From positions 1 through 64,000 of the forward strand of contig CANQEL010000010.1 of the NCBI GenBank assembly GCA_947594855.1: a stretch of DNA of 64,000 nt, given 5' to 3'. Each line of letters begins with the position of its first letter. The first letter of the stretch is position 1. The position numbers and the translations under genes were made by a program. The notes under the pieces were generated by a model. It did not search any database, was not told where the DNA came from, and saw nothing but the letters and a program-made list of their open reading frames with translations. The stretch is from an uncultured Lachnospiraceae bacterium (GTDB taxonomy: Bacteria > Bacillota > Clostridia > Lachnospirales > Lachnospiraceae). This document shows positions 53,358 through 61,691 of the stretch, piece by piece.

Positions 53358-54465
53358 CTATTTTGTATTAATCCATTTCAGGTATGCATTAATAAATATG
53401 TCTATATCGCCGTCAAGTACTGCATTCACATTACCTGTTTCTTCGTTAGTCCTATGGTCTTTAACCATTGTATAGGGCTGCATTACATAAGAACGTATCT
53501 GGTTGCCCCATCCTATTTCCGTTATATCCCCGCGTATATCATTCTGAAGCGCCTGATTTTCTTCCTGTTTCAATATATAAAGTTTTGCTTTGAGCATCTG
53601 CATCGCTTTATCTTTATTCATATGCTGTGAACGCTCATTTTGGCATTGCACAACTATTCCGGTAGGATAGTGGGTAATTCTGATTGCTGATGACGTTTTA
53701 TTAATGTGCTGTCCTCCCGCGCCGCTTGAACGGTACGTGTCAATCCTTATATCCTCATCCGCAATCTCAATATCAAGGTCTTCCTCTATGTCCGGCATTA
53801 CATCACACGAAACAAATGAAGTCTGTCTTTTGCCCGCCGCATTAAACGGTGATATCCTTACAAGCCTGTGTACGCCTTTTTCAGATTTGAGATAACCGTA
53901 TGCGTTATCCCCATTTATCTGAAGAGTTATAGATTTGATGCCTGCTTCATCGCCATCCAGCGAATCCAAAACCGATACGGAAAACCCTCTCTTATCAGCC
54001 CATCTCTGGTACATACGGCAAAGCATCCCTGCCCAGTCACAGCTTTCTGTTCCGCCTGCCCCGGCATGAAGTGTAAGTATTGCGTTATCGCTGTCATACT
54101 CTCCTGAAAGAAGGGTAGTAAGCCTCATGTTTACGAAATCCTCTACAAAAGAATCCAGCTCCTCACCTATCTCGCTTATCAGCGACTCATCTTCTTCCTC
54201 ATAACCCATCTCAATAAGAGTCTCTATATCCTCAAACCGCTGTTCCAGTTTTTTATATCCGTCTACAACTGACTGCAGTGATTTGAGTTCTTTCATGCAT
54301 TCCTGTGATTTCTTAGGGTCATTCCAGAAGCCTTCCTCCCTGCTTATCAGTTCAAGTTCTTCAATCCTCAGCTTTTTACCAGCGAGGTCAAAGTGAATCC
54401 CCCACTTCTAATAATGGTTCTTTATAACTGTTAAGCTTAACTTTCATATTATCCAGTTCTACCAT
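53358..54465 (-). CDS. prfB: peptide chain release factor 2 with programmed +1 frameshift
   Basis: The gene starts at ATG 54465, reads 25 codons (MVELDNMKVKLNSYKEPLLE ...) to CTT TGA C at 54387-54393 and continues in the +1 frame from LDLAGKKLRIEELELISREE to 53358, about 368 residues in total. GGGGG lies 5 bases before the CTT slippery codon, serving as the internal Shine-Dalgarno element (the canonical spacing is 3). The protein has the SPF stop-codon-recognition tripeptide (VRISPFNAAGKRQTS) and the GGQ motif (SGAGGQHINKTSSAIRITH). RF2 recognises UGA and UAA. It follows secA by 38 bases, a conserved neighbourhood in Firmicutes. Confidence 0.96.
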
Positions 54466-54503
54466 TTAATCACTTCCTTACTTATTATTATAATATTTAT
54501 TAT

Positions 54504-57071
54504 TTATACTCTTTTTCCACAGCATTGTTTATATTTACGGCCGCTTCCGCATGGACATGGGTCGTTAGGCTGTATCTTCTTTCCCGTACGTTTCACAGGT
54601 CCCTTTTTAGCCGATTCATCCCTGTTCGTTCCGGTAACTTTTGCAACTTCTTCACGTTCTACCTTCTGTTCAATCTGAACATGCATAAGCGCCCTTACGG
54701 TATCTTCCCTTATTGCATCAGTCATTGCTTCAAACATATCAAAGCCCTGGAATTTATACTCCAGAAGAGGATCTTTCTGTCCAAGCGACTGAAGTCCTAT
54801 ACCCTGTCTCAACTGATCCATATCATCAATATGGTCCATCCATTTTCTATCTATAACCTTAAGAAGAATAACCCTCTCTATCTCACGAATCTGTTCAGGT
54901 TCAGCAAACTCAGCCTCTTTTGCCTCATAAAGCTTAAACGCCTCTTCCTTAAGTCTCTGCATAAGCCCCTTCTTGCCAAGCCCTTCCATATCTTCTTTTG
55001 AAAATCTGACAGGTTTAACAGGTATAATTGGTATGAGCATATCGTTAAGTTCTTTCAGATTCCAGTTTTCTGCCATCTGGTCGTCGCCTATAACGGTATT
55101 CACTGTACTTTCAACAATTTCAGATATCATATTGTATATGGTATCCCTCATGCTCTCTCCGTCAAGTACTCTTCTTCTTTCCTTATAAATAATTTCCCTC
55201 TGGTCATTATTTACCTGGTCGTACTCCAAAAGGTTCTTACGTATTCCATAGTTATTACTTTCTATCTTTTTCTGGGCTCTTTCTATGGCATTGCTTAAAG
55301 ACTTGTGGTGAAGCTGTTCGCCTTCACCTATTCCGAGCGAATTAAAAAGTCCCATAAGCCTTTCTGAACCAAACAGACGCATAAGATCATCTTCAAGCGA
55401 TATATAAAACTTGGATTCACCAGGGTCTCCCTGCCTTCCTGCACGTCCTCTGAGCTGGTTATCTATACGTCTCGATTCATGGCGTTCAGTACCTATAATC
55501 TTAAGTCCGCCAAGTTCCGTAACGCCCTCGCCAAGTTTAATATCGGTACCACGTCCTGCCATGTTTGTCGCAATTGTAACTACTCCTTTCTGACCGGCAT
55601 CCGCTACAATTTCCGCTTCAAGCTCATGGAATTTGGCATTCAGTACCTTATGCGGTATTCCTTTTTTCTTAAGAAGGTTACTAAGCTCTTCAGAAGCCTC
55701 TATTGTTATCGTACCAACAAGTACAGGCTGTCCTATTTTATGGGATTCACATATTTCATTTACAACTGCGTTAAGCTTCTCACGCCTTGTCTTAAATACC
55801 GCATCATTATGGTCAATTCTTACTACAGGAAGATTGGTAGGAACCTCTACAACGTCCATACCGTATATCTCACGGAATTCTTTTTCCTCGGTAACAGCGG
55901 TTCCTGTCATTCCGCTCTTTTTATCGTATTTATTGAAAAAGTTCTGGAAAGTAATTGTAGCAAGCGTTTTACTCTCCCTTTTAACCTTAACATGTTCCTT
56001 TGCTTCAATGGCCTGATGAAGTCCGTCTGAAAAACGTCTTCCCGGCATAATACGTCCTGTAAACTCATCTACAATAAGGACTTCATCATCTTTAACAACG
56101 TAATCCTTATCCCTGAACATAAGATTATGCGCCCTGAGCGCCAAATCCATATTGTGCTGGATTTCAAGATTTTCAGGGTCTGCAAGATTGCTTATTCCGA
56201 AAAATTTCTCAACCCTCTTAACGCCCTGCTCAGTAAGCGTAACTATCTTTTCCTTTTCATTAACTACAAAGTCGCCTGTTTCATTATCGTCTTCGCCCAT
56301 CATGTAATCCATTTTGGTCATTTCCTTTGCAGTTCCCTTTTCAAGCTGCTTTGCAAGTATATCACACGCTTCATACAGACGTGTTGACTTGCCGCTTTGT
56401 CCTGATATTATAAGAGGCGTCCTTGCCTCATCAATAAGAACCGAGTCAACCTCATCAATAATTGCATAATGAAGCCCTCTCTGCACAAGTTTTTCCTTAT
56501 ATATAACCATGTTATCACGCAGATAATCAAAACCAAGCTCATTATTGGTTCCATAGGTAATATCACAATTATATGCTTCCCTTCTTGCATCATTATCCAT
56601 ATCGCTTAATATAACGCCTACAGATAAACCGAGGAACTCATGTATCTGTCCCATCCATTCAGCGTCACGCTTTGCCAGATAATCATTGACTGTAACTATA
56701 TGCACGCCTTTTCCCTCAAGCGCGTTAAGATATGACGGAAGCGTAGCGACAAGCGTCTTTCCTTCACCGGTTCTCATCTCAGTTATCCTGCCCTGATGAA
56801 GAATAACGCCGCCAATGAGCTGCACCCTGAAATGCCTCATGTCAAGGACTCTCTTTGACGCCTCCCTGACTGTTGCATAAGCCTCAGGCAGTATATCATC
56901 AAGAGTTTCCCCTGAAGCAAGCCTCTTTTTAAATTCATCGGTTTTGGCGCGAAGCTGTTCGTCAGTCATCGCTTCATATTCCGGCTCAAGGCTCTCAATA
57001 CGGTCTACTATAGGCAGAACTCTCTTTACTTCTCTTTCACTATGGCTTTTAAATAATTTACTTAACTGCAT
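54504..57071 (-). CDS. secA: preprotein translocase subunit SecA
   Basis: 855 residues with all SecA parts: nucleotide-binding [14 protein letters not shown], the DEAD-type [16 protein letters not shown], the preprotein cross-linking region, the second motor fold ([13 protein letters not shown]) and a C-terminal zinc-binding tail [18 protein letters not shown]. SecA powers Sec-dependent export, which the many signal-peptide proteins in this window need. A good promoter lies upstream (57115-57143) and prfB follows after 38 bases. Confidence 0.99.
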   Translation of the reverse strand: MQLSKLFKSHSEREVKRVLPIVDRIESLEPEYEAMTDEQLRAKTDEFKKRLASGETLDDILPEAYATVREASKRVLDMRHFRVQLIGGVILHQGRITEMRTGEGKTLVATLPSYLNALEGKGVHIVTVNDYLAKRDAEWMGQIHEFLGLSVGVILSDMDNDARREAYNCDITYGTNNELGFDYLRDNMVIYKEKLVQRGLHYAIIDEVDSVLIDEARTPLIISGQSGKSTRLYEACDILAKQLEKGTAKEMTKMDYMMGEDDNETGDFVVNEKEKIVTLTEQGVKRVEKFFGISNLADPENLEIQHNMDLALRAHNLMFRDKDYVVKDDEVLIVDEFTGRIMPGRRFSDGLHQAIEAKEHVKVKRESKTLATITFQNFFNKYDKKSGMTGTAVTEEKEFREIYGMDVVEVPTNLPVVRIDHNDAVFKTRREKLNAVVNEICESHKIGQPVLVGTITIEASEELSNLLKKKGIPHKVLNAKFHELEAEIVADAGQKGVVTIATNMAGRGTDIKLGEGVTELGGLKIIGTERHESRRIDNQLRGRAGRQGDPGESKFYISLEDDLMRLFGSERLMGLFNSLGIGEGEQLHHKSLSNAIERAQKKIESNNYGIRKNLLEYDQVNNDQREIIYKERRRVLDGESMRDTIYNMISEIVESTVNTVIGDDQMAENWNLKELNDMLIPIIPVKPVRFSKEDMEGLGKKGLMQRLKEEAFKLYEAKEAEFAEPEQIREIERVILLKVIDRKWMDHIDDMDQLRQGIGLQSLGQKDPLLEYKFQGFDMFEAMTDAIREDTVRALMHVQIEQKVEREEVAKVTGTNRDESAKKGPVKRTGKKIQPNDPCPCGSGRKYKQCCGKRV

Positions 57072-57114
57072 TATATATACTCTCCTGTTAATTAATCATA
57101 TAACAATAACAATT

Positions 57115-57143
57115 ATTGTACCATTAGAACTGACTAAATTCAA
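57115..57143 (-). promoter_or_regulatory. promoter of secA
   Basis: On the minus strand TTGAAT (57138-57143), 17-base spacer, TACAAT (57115-57120), about 45 bases upstream of the secA start. Confidence 0.75.
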
Positions 57144-57200
57144 CTTATTTATTAAATAAATGCTTACTAAACACATACATAATATGCAATATTATTATTG

Positions 57201-57234
57201 AAAAACCGCAGCGACTACAAATCACTGCGGTTTT
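57201..57234 (-). terminator. terminator of hpf
   Basis: On the minus strand AAAACCGCAG and CTGCGGTTTTT form the stem, followed by CAATAATA, 29 bases past the hpf stop. It separates hpf from secA. Confidence 0.88.
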
Positions 57235-57262
57235 AAACTTTAATAAATATTATATCAGATAA

Positions 57263-57793
57263 TTAAAATTCAGGTTCAATAAGTCCATATGTATTGCCTT
57301 TTCTTTTATATACTACATTTACTTCATCAGTATATGCATTTCTGAATACAAAGAAATTATGTCCCAGAAGTTCCATCTGCACACATGCTTCTTCAGCATC
57401 CATAGGCTTAACTGCAAACCTCTTGGTCCTTATTATTTTAATTTCTTCATCATCTTCTTCCATATCTTCATCAATAAATGATTTGTTCAGGCTTACTGCC
57501 GTCTGACGTTTCTCAATAAGTCTGGTCTTATATCTTCTGAGCTGTCTCTCAATAATTTCTTCCACGAGGTCTATAGAAACATACATATCGCTGCTTTCCT
57601 GTTCTGCACGTACAATGTTTCCTTTCATTGGAATAGTAACTTCTATTTTCTGACGTTCCTTTTCGGTACTGAGAGTAACATATATTTCAGTATCCTCTGT
57701 AAAATATTTCTCAAGTTTACCAATTTTTTCATTGACAGCAGACCTCAGTCCGTCCGTTACATTAATATTTTTTCCACTTATAATAAACTTCAT
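57263..57793 (-). CDS. hpf: ribosome hibernation promoting factor, long form
   Basis: 176 residues: N-terminal S30AE/RaiA domain (MKFIISGKNINVTDGLRSAV ... EVTIPMKGNIVRAEQESSDM) and the C-terminal S30AE dimerisation domain (KRFAVKPMDAEEACVQMELL then GHNFFVFRNAYTDEVNVVYK). Long HPF pairs two 70S ribosomes into 100S particles in stationary phase. AAGGAGG is well placed before the ATG. The gene has its own promoter and terminator next to secA, the usual Firmicutes order. Confidence 0.97.
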   Translation of the reverse strand: MKFIISGKNINVTDGLRSAVNEKIGKLEKYFTEDTEIYVTLSTEKERQKIEVTIPMKGNIVRAEQESSDMYVSIDLVEEIIERQLRRYKTRLIEKRQTAVSLNKSFIDEDMEEDDEEIKIIRTKRFAVKPMDAEEACVQMELLGHNFFVFRNAYTDEVNVVYKRKGNTYGLIEPEF

Positions 57794-57850
57794 TGCTTAC
57801 ATCCTCCTTAAGCATATTGAACATAACAGCCTCATTTATGTTCTGATTTA

Positions 57851-57878
57851 ATTATACCATGTTTTCCTTTTTTTACAA
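57851..57878 (-). promoter_or_regulatory. promoter of hpf
   Basis: On the minus strand TTGTAA (57873-57878), 16-base spacer, TATAAT (57851-57856). Confidence 0.6.
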
Positions 57879-57879
57879 G

Positions 57880-58283
57880 AAAAAAATACTTATTTTACAT
57901 TTGCGTTATTTGTTCGTTAATTCTGACTATTGTTATATAATGTAACTACAATTCAAATGTCAAGAGTTTTTATTTTTTTATTACTTTTTATTTTTTGTTT
58001 ATAAAGATAATTGTTTTACAAACTACTACACGGGTCTACGTAAACAGTGAATAACGTTAATAACTTCGTGAATAACTATAAATATGCCTTAATTTTGTCA
58101 AATATTAACGTGGATAACTTTTAAGGAAACATACATTCTGTATACATGTTTTGATTTATTTCCATAAAATGTTATTTTGTGTAAATAATTTACTGTAAAC
58201 ATTATTTTTAATAAAATTTGCAAATTTTGGCTTTTTATAAATTGTCACACTATTTACTCAAATCCGAAAAATGAATAGATTAT
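57880..58283. other. AT-rich intergenic region with DnaA-box-like 9-mers
   Basis: The roughly 400 bases between the hpf promoter and spoVAC hold no coding frame. Read on the minus strand there are TTATTCACT (58046-58054), TTATTAACG (58055-58063), TTATTCACG (58067-58075) and TTATCCACG (58109-58117), near matches to the DnaA box TTATNCACA, beside a long T/A-rich tract at 57966-58015. No terminator for the spoVA operon was found. Confidence 0.45.
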
Positions 58284-58769
58284 TTAACCATTTATTATCC
58301 AGTATATCAATCCGAGTATCCAGCTTGTACACATTCCATATAATATCACGGGTCCTGCTATAGTAAATATCTTACATCCTATTCCGAATATCTGCCCTTC
58401 CTTTTTAAATTCTATGGCAGGCGATGCAACAGAATTGGCAAATCCCGTTATCGGAACCAGAACGCCTGCTCCCGCATATTTTGCAATCTTATTAAATATG
58501 CCAAGCCCCGTAAGGATTACGCTTATTAATATAAGTGACAGCGTAGTATACAAACCTGCCATCTTTTCATCATTTCCCATACTCATATACCATGCTGTAA
58601 ATGCCTGACCTATACAGCATACTGCTCCGCCGGTAAAAAAGGCCCTGAGCAGGTTTTTTAGCCAGCTGTGCTTTTTCGTAATTCCGCTTACATATGAATT
58701 ATACTTCTGTTCACGCAATTTCTGGTCTTTTTCATCAATGACGTCTTTGATAGTTTCTTTCTTATTCAT
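58284..58769 (-). CDS. spoVAC: stage V sporulation protein AC
   Basis: 161 residues from ATG 58769, which has GAAAGGAAG about 8 bases upstream; an ATG at 58808 has none. The sequence contains the SpoVAC/SpoVAEB-type core with four helices (LRAFFTGGAVCCIGQAFTAW, TTLSLILISVILTGLGIFNK, GAGVLVPITGFANSVASPAI, FTIAGPVILYGMCTSWILGL). SpoVAC is a mechanosensitive channel in the spore inner membrane for dipicolinic acid movement. Last gene of the operon; spoVAD and spoVAE do not follow. Confidence 0.93.
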   Translation of the reverse strand: MNKKETIKDVIDEKDQKLREQKYNSYVSGITKKHSWLKNLLRAFFTGGAVCCIGQAFTAWYMSMGNDEKMAGLYTTLSLILISVILTGLGIFNKIAKYAGAGVLVPITGFANSVASPAIEFKKEGQIFGIGCKIFTIAGPVILYGMCTSWILGLIYWIING

Positions 58770-58794
58770 ACAATATCTTCCTTTCCAGATATAT

Positions 58795-59214
58795 TTATGT
58801 CCAGCCATATATAAATTGTATAAGAGAACCTATTGCTTTACCCGCGGCTATCGACAATACAAGTACAGGCAGCCCTTCCACCAGTTTTATTCTCGACACA
58901 AGAATCGGAAATACTTTAAGGACTTCTGCAAGCGCTATTGCAAGACTTCCCACAAAGATTCCTGAAAAACTTCCGAACAATACAAGCCCTGCCTGATACA
59001 GAGGCAGCCGTATATTATATATAAATAAAATATTTCCTATAATTCCGCCCAGTACAACAGCGCTTTCATATATACTTATATACGCTGACGTATGAGTCCT
59101 GTCTGCCATTCTGGTAAATATACCAATCATAACTATAAATGCAAATGTACCGGCAGCTACCATTCCACCTGCGCATAAGCCTATAATGCACATTGTCAAA
59201 CCTTTAAGAAACAT
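58795..59214 (-). CDS. spoVAB: stage V sporulation protein AB
   Basis: 139 residues with four hydrophobic helices, matching SpoVAB in length and layout (GGMVAAGTFAFIVMIGIFTR; FSGIFVGSLAIALAEVLKVF; LVEGLPVLVLSIAAGKAIGS). It works with the other SpoVA proteins in spore dipicolinate uptake. It overlaps spoVAA by 11 bases and spoVAC follows 25 bases later. Confidence 0.9.
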   Translation of the reverse strand: MFLKGLTMCIIGLCAGGMVAAGTFAFIVMIGIFTRMADRTHTSAYISIYESAVVLGGIIGNILFIYNIRLPLYQAGLVLFGSFSGIFVGSLAIALAEVLKVFPILVSRIKLVEGLPVLVLSIAAGKAIGSLIQFIYGWT

Positions 59215-59857
59215 CTATGGTTTTTCCCTCCCTTGAGGCATCCTCAATAAGCGCCTGGTTCACCTGCTTCTCATAACTTCTCATTTCAACATTTATGGGA
59301 GTAGGGTCAACCGTAAGCTTTTTGCGTGAAAAGTGATTAAAGAACACTACAATACCTACTGCAATTCCAATACAATATGAAAATTCAAGTATTGTCGGTG
59401 CGCCCGACTTTTCCACTCCGGTAAACCACTGATATATATTATCAAAAAGATCTCCAACACTTACATCCAGATTAAAAGTCATAATTGTAAATGCGGAGCC
59501 CACAAATGCAACAAGCGAGACAAATACGACCTTTGCATATTCATACCCTTTATTTTTTGCTTCTTTTCCTTTTATTTTCTGATCTTCTTTAGTCGTATAT
59601 TCTATAACAAAATCGGATTCTCCTTCATTTACAACTACAAGGTCCGGCTTTTTACGGTGAATCAGCTCGATTACTTTAAGAACGGTCATTGCATATATTC
59701 CGCTTTCATTACCTGTAATGCTCAGAATCATACAGTCAGACAATTCTTTTTTAATATCATAATTAGTACAATGAATACTGGCTATATCTGAAAGCAGAAC
59801 CTTTTTCTTATTTACTTTTACATTCTGTTCTATTTTGATATATAATTCAGCGCTCAT
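59204..59857 (-). CDS. spoVAA: stage V sporulation protein AA
   Basis: 217 residues: a soluble N-terminal domain (LYIKIEQNVKVNKKKVLLSD ... CMILSITGNESGIYAMTVLK) followed by two membrane helices (about 117-137 and 160-180), the SpoVAA layout, and a cytoplasmic tail. It overlaps both the small gene upstream (11 bases) and spoVAB downstream (11 bases), so the operon is translationally coupled. Confidence 0.88.
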   Translation of the reverse strand: MSAELYIKIEQNVKVNKKKVLLSDIASIHCTNYDIKKELSDCMILSITGNESGIYAMTVLKVIELIHRKKPDLVVVNEGESDFVIEYTTKEDQKIKGKEAKNKGYEYAKVVFVSLVAFVGSAFTIMTFNLDVSVGDLFDNIYQWFTGVEKSGAPTILEFSYCIGIAVGIVVFFNHFSRKKLTVDPTPINVEMRSYEKQVNQALIEDASREGKTIDVS

Positions 59858-59996
59858 ATATTCTCTCCAAACGCAGTTCCGAAGAAATCAGCACACCCTT
59901 ATTTATGATATCCGTATCCCTTTGCCAGTAAAAATACATAACAATCGCCGCTGCTGCAAATGCTACAACCATAAAAATAGCAACTGCCCTTTTCAT
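59847..59996 (-). CDS. small single-pass membrane protein (49 aa) in the sigF-spoVA operon
   Basis: The frame reads MKRAVAIFMVVAFAAAAIVM then YFYWQRDTDIINKGVLISSE and LRLERIYER. One N-terminal helix is followed by a short polar tail. AGGAGGTAATG lies just upstream, and its stop overlaps the ATG of spoVAA by 11 bases, the same coupling as between the other genes of the operon. It fills the otherwise empty gap between sigF and spoVAA. Function unknown. Confidence 0.75.
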   Translation of the reverse strand: MKRAVAIFMVVAFAAAAIVMYFYWQRDTDIINKGVLISSELRLERIYER

Positions 59997-60054
59997 TACT
60001 GCATTACCTCCTGATAAAATATTGCAGGAATTATTATGCGCTTATTTTTATTTT

Positions 60055-60792
60055 TTATTCGCAGGCAGCTTTTTTTCTCATTTTCATTAAAACGCGTTTT
60101 TCAAGCCTTGACACCTGAACCTGGCTTATACCCAATACAGAAGCAACCTGCGACTGGGTTTTATCCTGATAATACCTAAGCTCAATAAGTGTTCTTTCCT
60201 CTTCCGGCAGTTCCGAAAGGAGCTGTTTTAATAAAAGCCTGTTTAACACCTGTTCTTTCTCATTGTCAGCAGATACTGATTCTTCATTTTCACTAAGCCC
60301 GTCAATAATATATATATCATCACCATTTCCTGAATACACCGTATTATATATGGATTCAACCGGAAGTCCTGCTTCTGTTGCCGTCACAATATCTTCCACT
60401 GACAGCCCTGTAAATGCAGATAGCTCTTTTATAGTTGCTTCCCTCTGGTTTTCCTGCGCAAGCTTCTCTGATGCCTGTTTAACTTTCCAGGCATTTTCCT
60501 TAATGCTTCTGCTCACCTTTACAAGTCCGTCATCGCGTAAAAATCTTTTTATTTCTCCCATAATCATAGGAACTGCATATGTTGAAAATTTTACATCAAA
60601 CGACAAATCAAATTTATCAATTGCTTTCATAAGTCCTATGCAGCCTATCTGGAACAAATCTTCAGAATCGTAGCCTCTGCCTGAAAATCTTCTGACAATA
60701 CTCCACACCAGAGCCATATTATTTACAATTAGCTCCTCTCTTGCTTGGGAATCTCCGCTGCGGGCTACCTTTATAAGCTCAATTGTATCCAA
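60055..60792 (-). CDS. sigF: RNA polymerase sigma-F factor
   Basis: 245 residues with sigma-70 regions 2 (DLFQIGCIGLMKAIDKFDLS, VKFSTYAVPMIMGEIKRFLR), 3 (TIKELSAFTGLSVEDIVTAT) and 4 (ELPEEERTLIELRYYQDKTQ, then the helix-turn-helix SQVASVLGISQVQVSRLEKR). It is held inactive by SpoIIAB and starts forespore gene expression. It overlaps spoIIAB by 14 bases in the canonical spoIIAA-spoIIAB-sigF order. Confidence 0.97.
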   Translation of the reverse strand: MDTIELIKVARSGDSQAREELIVNNMALVWSIVRRFSGRGYDSEDLFQIGCIGLMKAIDKFDLSFDVKFSTYAVPMIMGEIKRFLRDDGLVKVSRSIKENAWKVKQASEKLAQENQREATIKELSAFTGLSVEDIVTATEAGLPVESIYNTVYSGNGDDIYIIDGLSENEESVSADNEKEQVLNRLLLKQLLSELPEEERTLIELRYYQDKTQSQVASVLGISQVQVSRLEKRVLMKMRKKAACE

Positions 60793-61252
60793 CAGCCATA
60801 CTCAAATCGTCATTTATCTGCTCATCACTTGTTATTTTCTTTGACATTTTTACGGTTGTTCCTTTTCCCGCTGTGGATTCTACGGTAACTTCATCCATAA
60901 ATGCTTCCATAAATACAAAACCCATTCCTGAACGTTCAAGCTCCGGTCTTGTAGTATACATAGGTTCCATTGCCTTACTAATATCTTCTATCCCCACTCC
61001 CATATCTGTAACAGATACCATAAGCCTGTCCTCTTTTATCTCACATTCTATAATTATTTTTCCTTCCGTTCTGCCATAATACCCATGAATAATTGAATTG
61101 GTAACAGCCTCCGAAACTGCCGTTTTTATATCTGAAATTTCCTCTAAAGTAGGATTAAGCCTTGCTGCATAAGCGGCTACGGCAACCCTTGCAAAACTTT
61201 CGTTATCCGGTTCACAGCCAAACTCAATACTCATTCTCTGTATATCAGCCAT
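60779..61252 (-). CDS. spoIIAB: anti-sigma F factor (serine kinase)
   Basis: 157 residues of the GHKL serine-kinase type: SEAVTNSIIHGYYGRTEGKI (N box), TDMGVGIEDISKAMEPMYTT (G1) and MGFVFMEAFMDEVTVESTAG (G2). It binds sigma-F and phosphorylates SpoIIAA. 16 bases after spoIIAA; overlaps sigF. Confidence 0.97.
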   Translation of the reverse strand: MADIQRMSIEFGCEPDNESFARVAVAAYAARLNPTLEEISDIKTAVSEAVTNSIIHGYYGRTEGKIIIECEIKEDRLMVSVTDMGVGIEDISKAMEPMYTTRPELERSGMGFVFMEAFMDEVTVESTAGKGTTVKMSKKITSDEQINDDLSMAVGYN

Positions 61253-61268
61253 ACTATCCCCTCCTTAA

Positions 61269-61595
61269 TCAACAGCTTCTAAGCGCCTGAAAAATATTGT
61301 CACGTTTTGATACTATTTTATATATTCCCGACATTTTAAGAATTCTGTCAATATTATCAGAAACCCCTGTTACAAACACTTTTCCACCTACATACCTTAC
61401 CTTCATATATTTACCTATAATCATCCCAATGCCCGAACTGTCCATAAATTCTACTTCCGACATATCAAATATTACATTCTTAATATTCCCCTTTAAATAA
61501 CATTCCTCAAAATCATGTCTTATTTTCTCAGCTTCCATATGGTCAACTTCTCTGCCTACATGGATAATGAGATTTCTGTCTTCAATCTCCACCAA
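61269..61595 (-). CDS. spoIIAA: anti-sigma F factor antagonist (STAS domain)
   Basis: 108 residues of the STAS fold with the phosphorylated serine in FMDSSGIGMIIGKYMKVRY. Unphosphorylated SpoIIAA frees sigma-F from SpoIIAB. The start is TTG at 61595 (AAGGAGG about 7 bases upstream) with GTG as the next codon, either of which could be used. First gene of the operon. Confidence 0.96.
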   Translation of the reverse strand: MVEIEDRNLIIHVGREVDHMEAEKIRHDFEECYLKGNIKNVIFDMSEVEFMDSSGIGMIIGKYMKVRYVGGKVFVTGVSDNIDRILKMSGIYKIVSKRDNIFQALRSC

Positions 61596-61631
61596 ATGTC
61601 CTCCTTTTAATTTAACTAATTAGGATAAAGT

Positions 61632-61673
61632 AAAAAAAACGGCATACCGAATATTACATAAACGGTATGCCGT
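61632..61673 (-). terminator. terminator of the zinc-ribbon TPR gene
   Basis: On the minus strand ACGGCATACCG and CGGTATGCCGT form a perfect 11-bp stem, followed by TTTTTTTAC. It lies just after the stop at 61692 and before spoIIAA. Confidence 0.93.
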
Positions 61674-61691
61674 CTGTCTTATCATGCCTGT

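Noticed and set aside
54507-55001. Plus-strand frames opposite secA (also 55479-56030)
   Set aside because: Antisense to a highly conserved gene, without ribosome-binding sites or protein-like composition.
58046-58117. Chromosomal origin of replication
   Set aside because: DnaA-box-like 9-mers are imperfect and dnaA, dnaN or rpmH are not nearby, so I report only a DnaA-box-like cluster.
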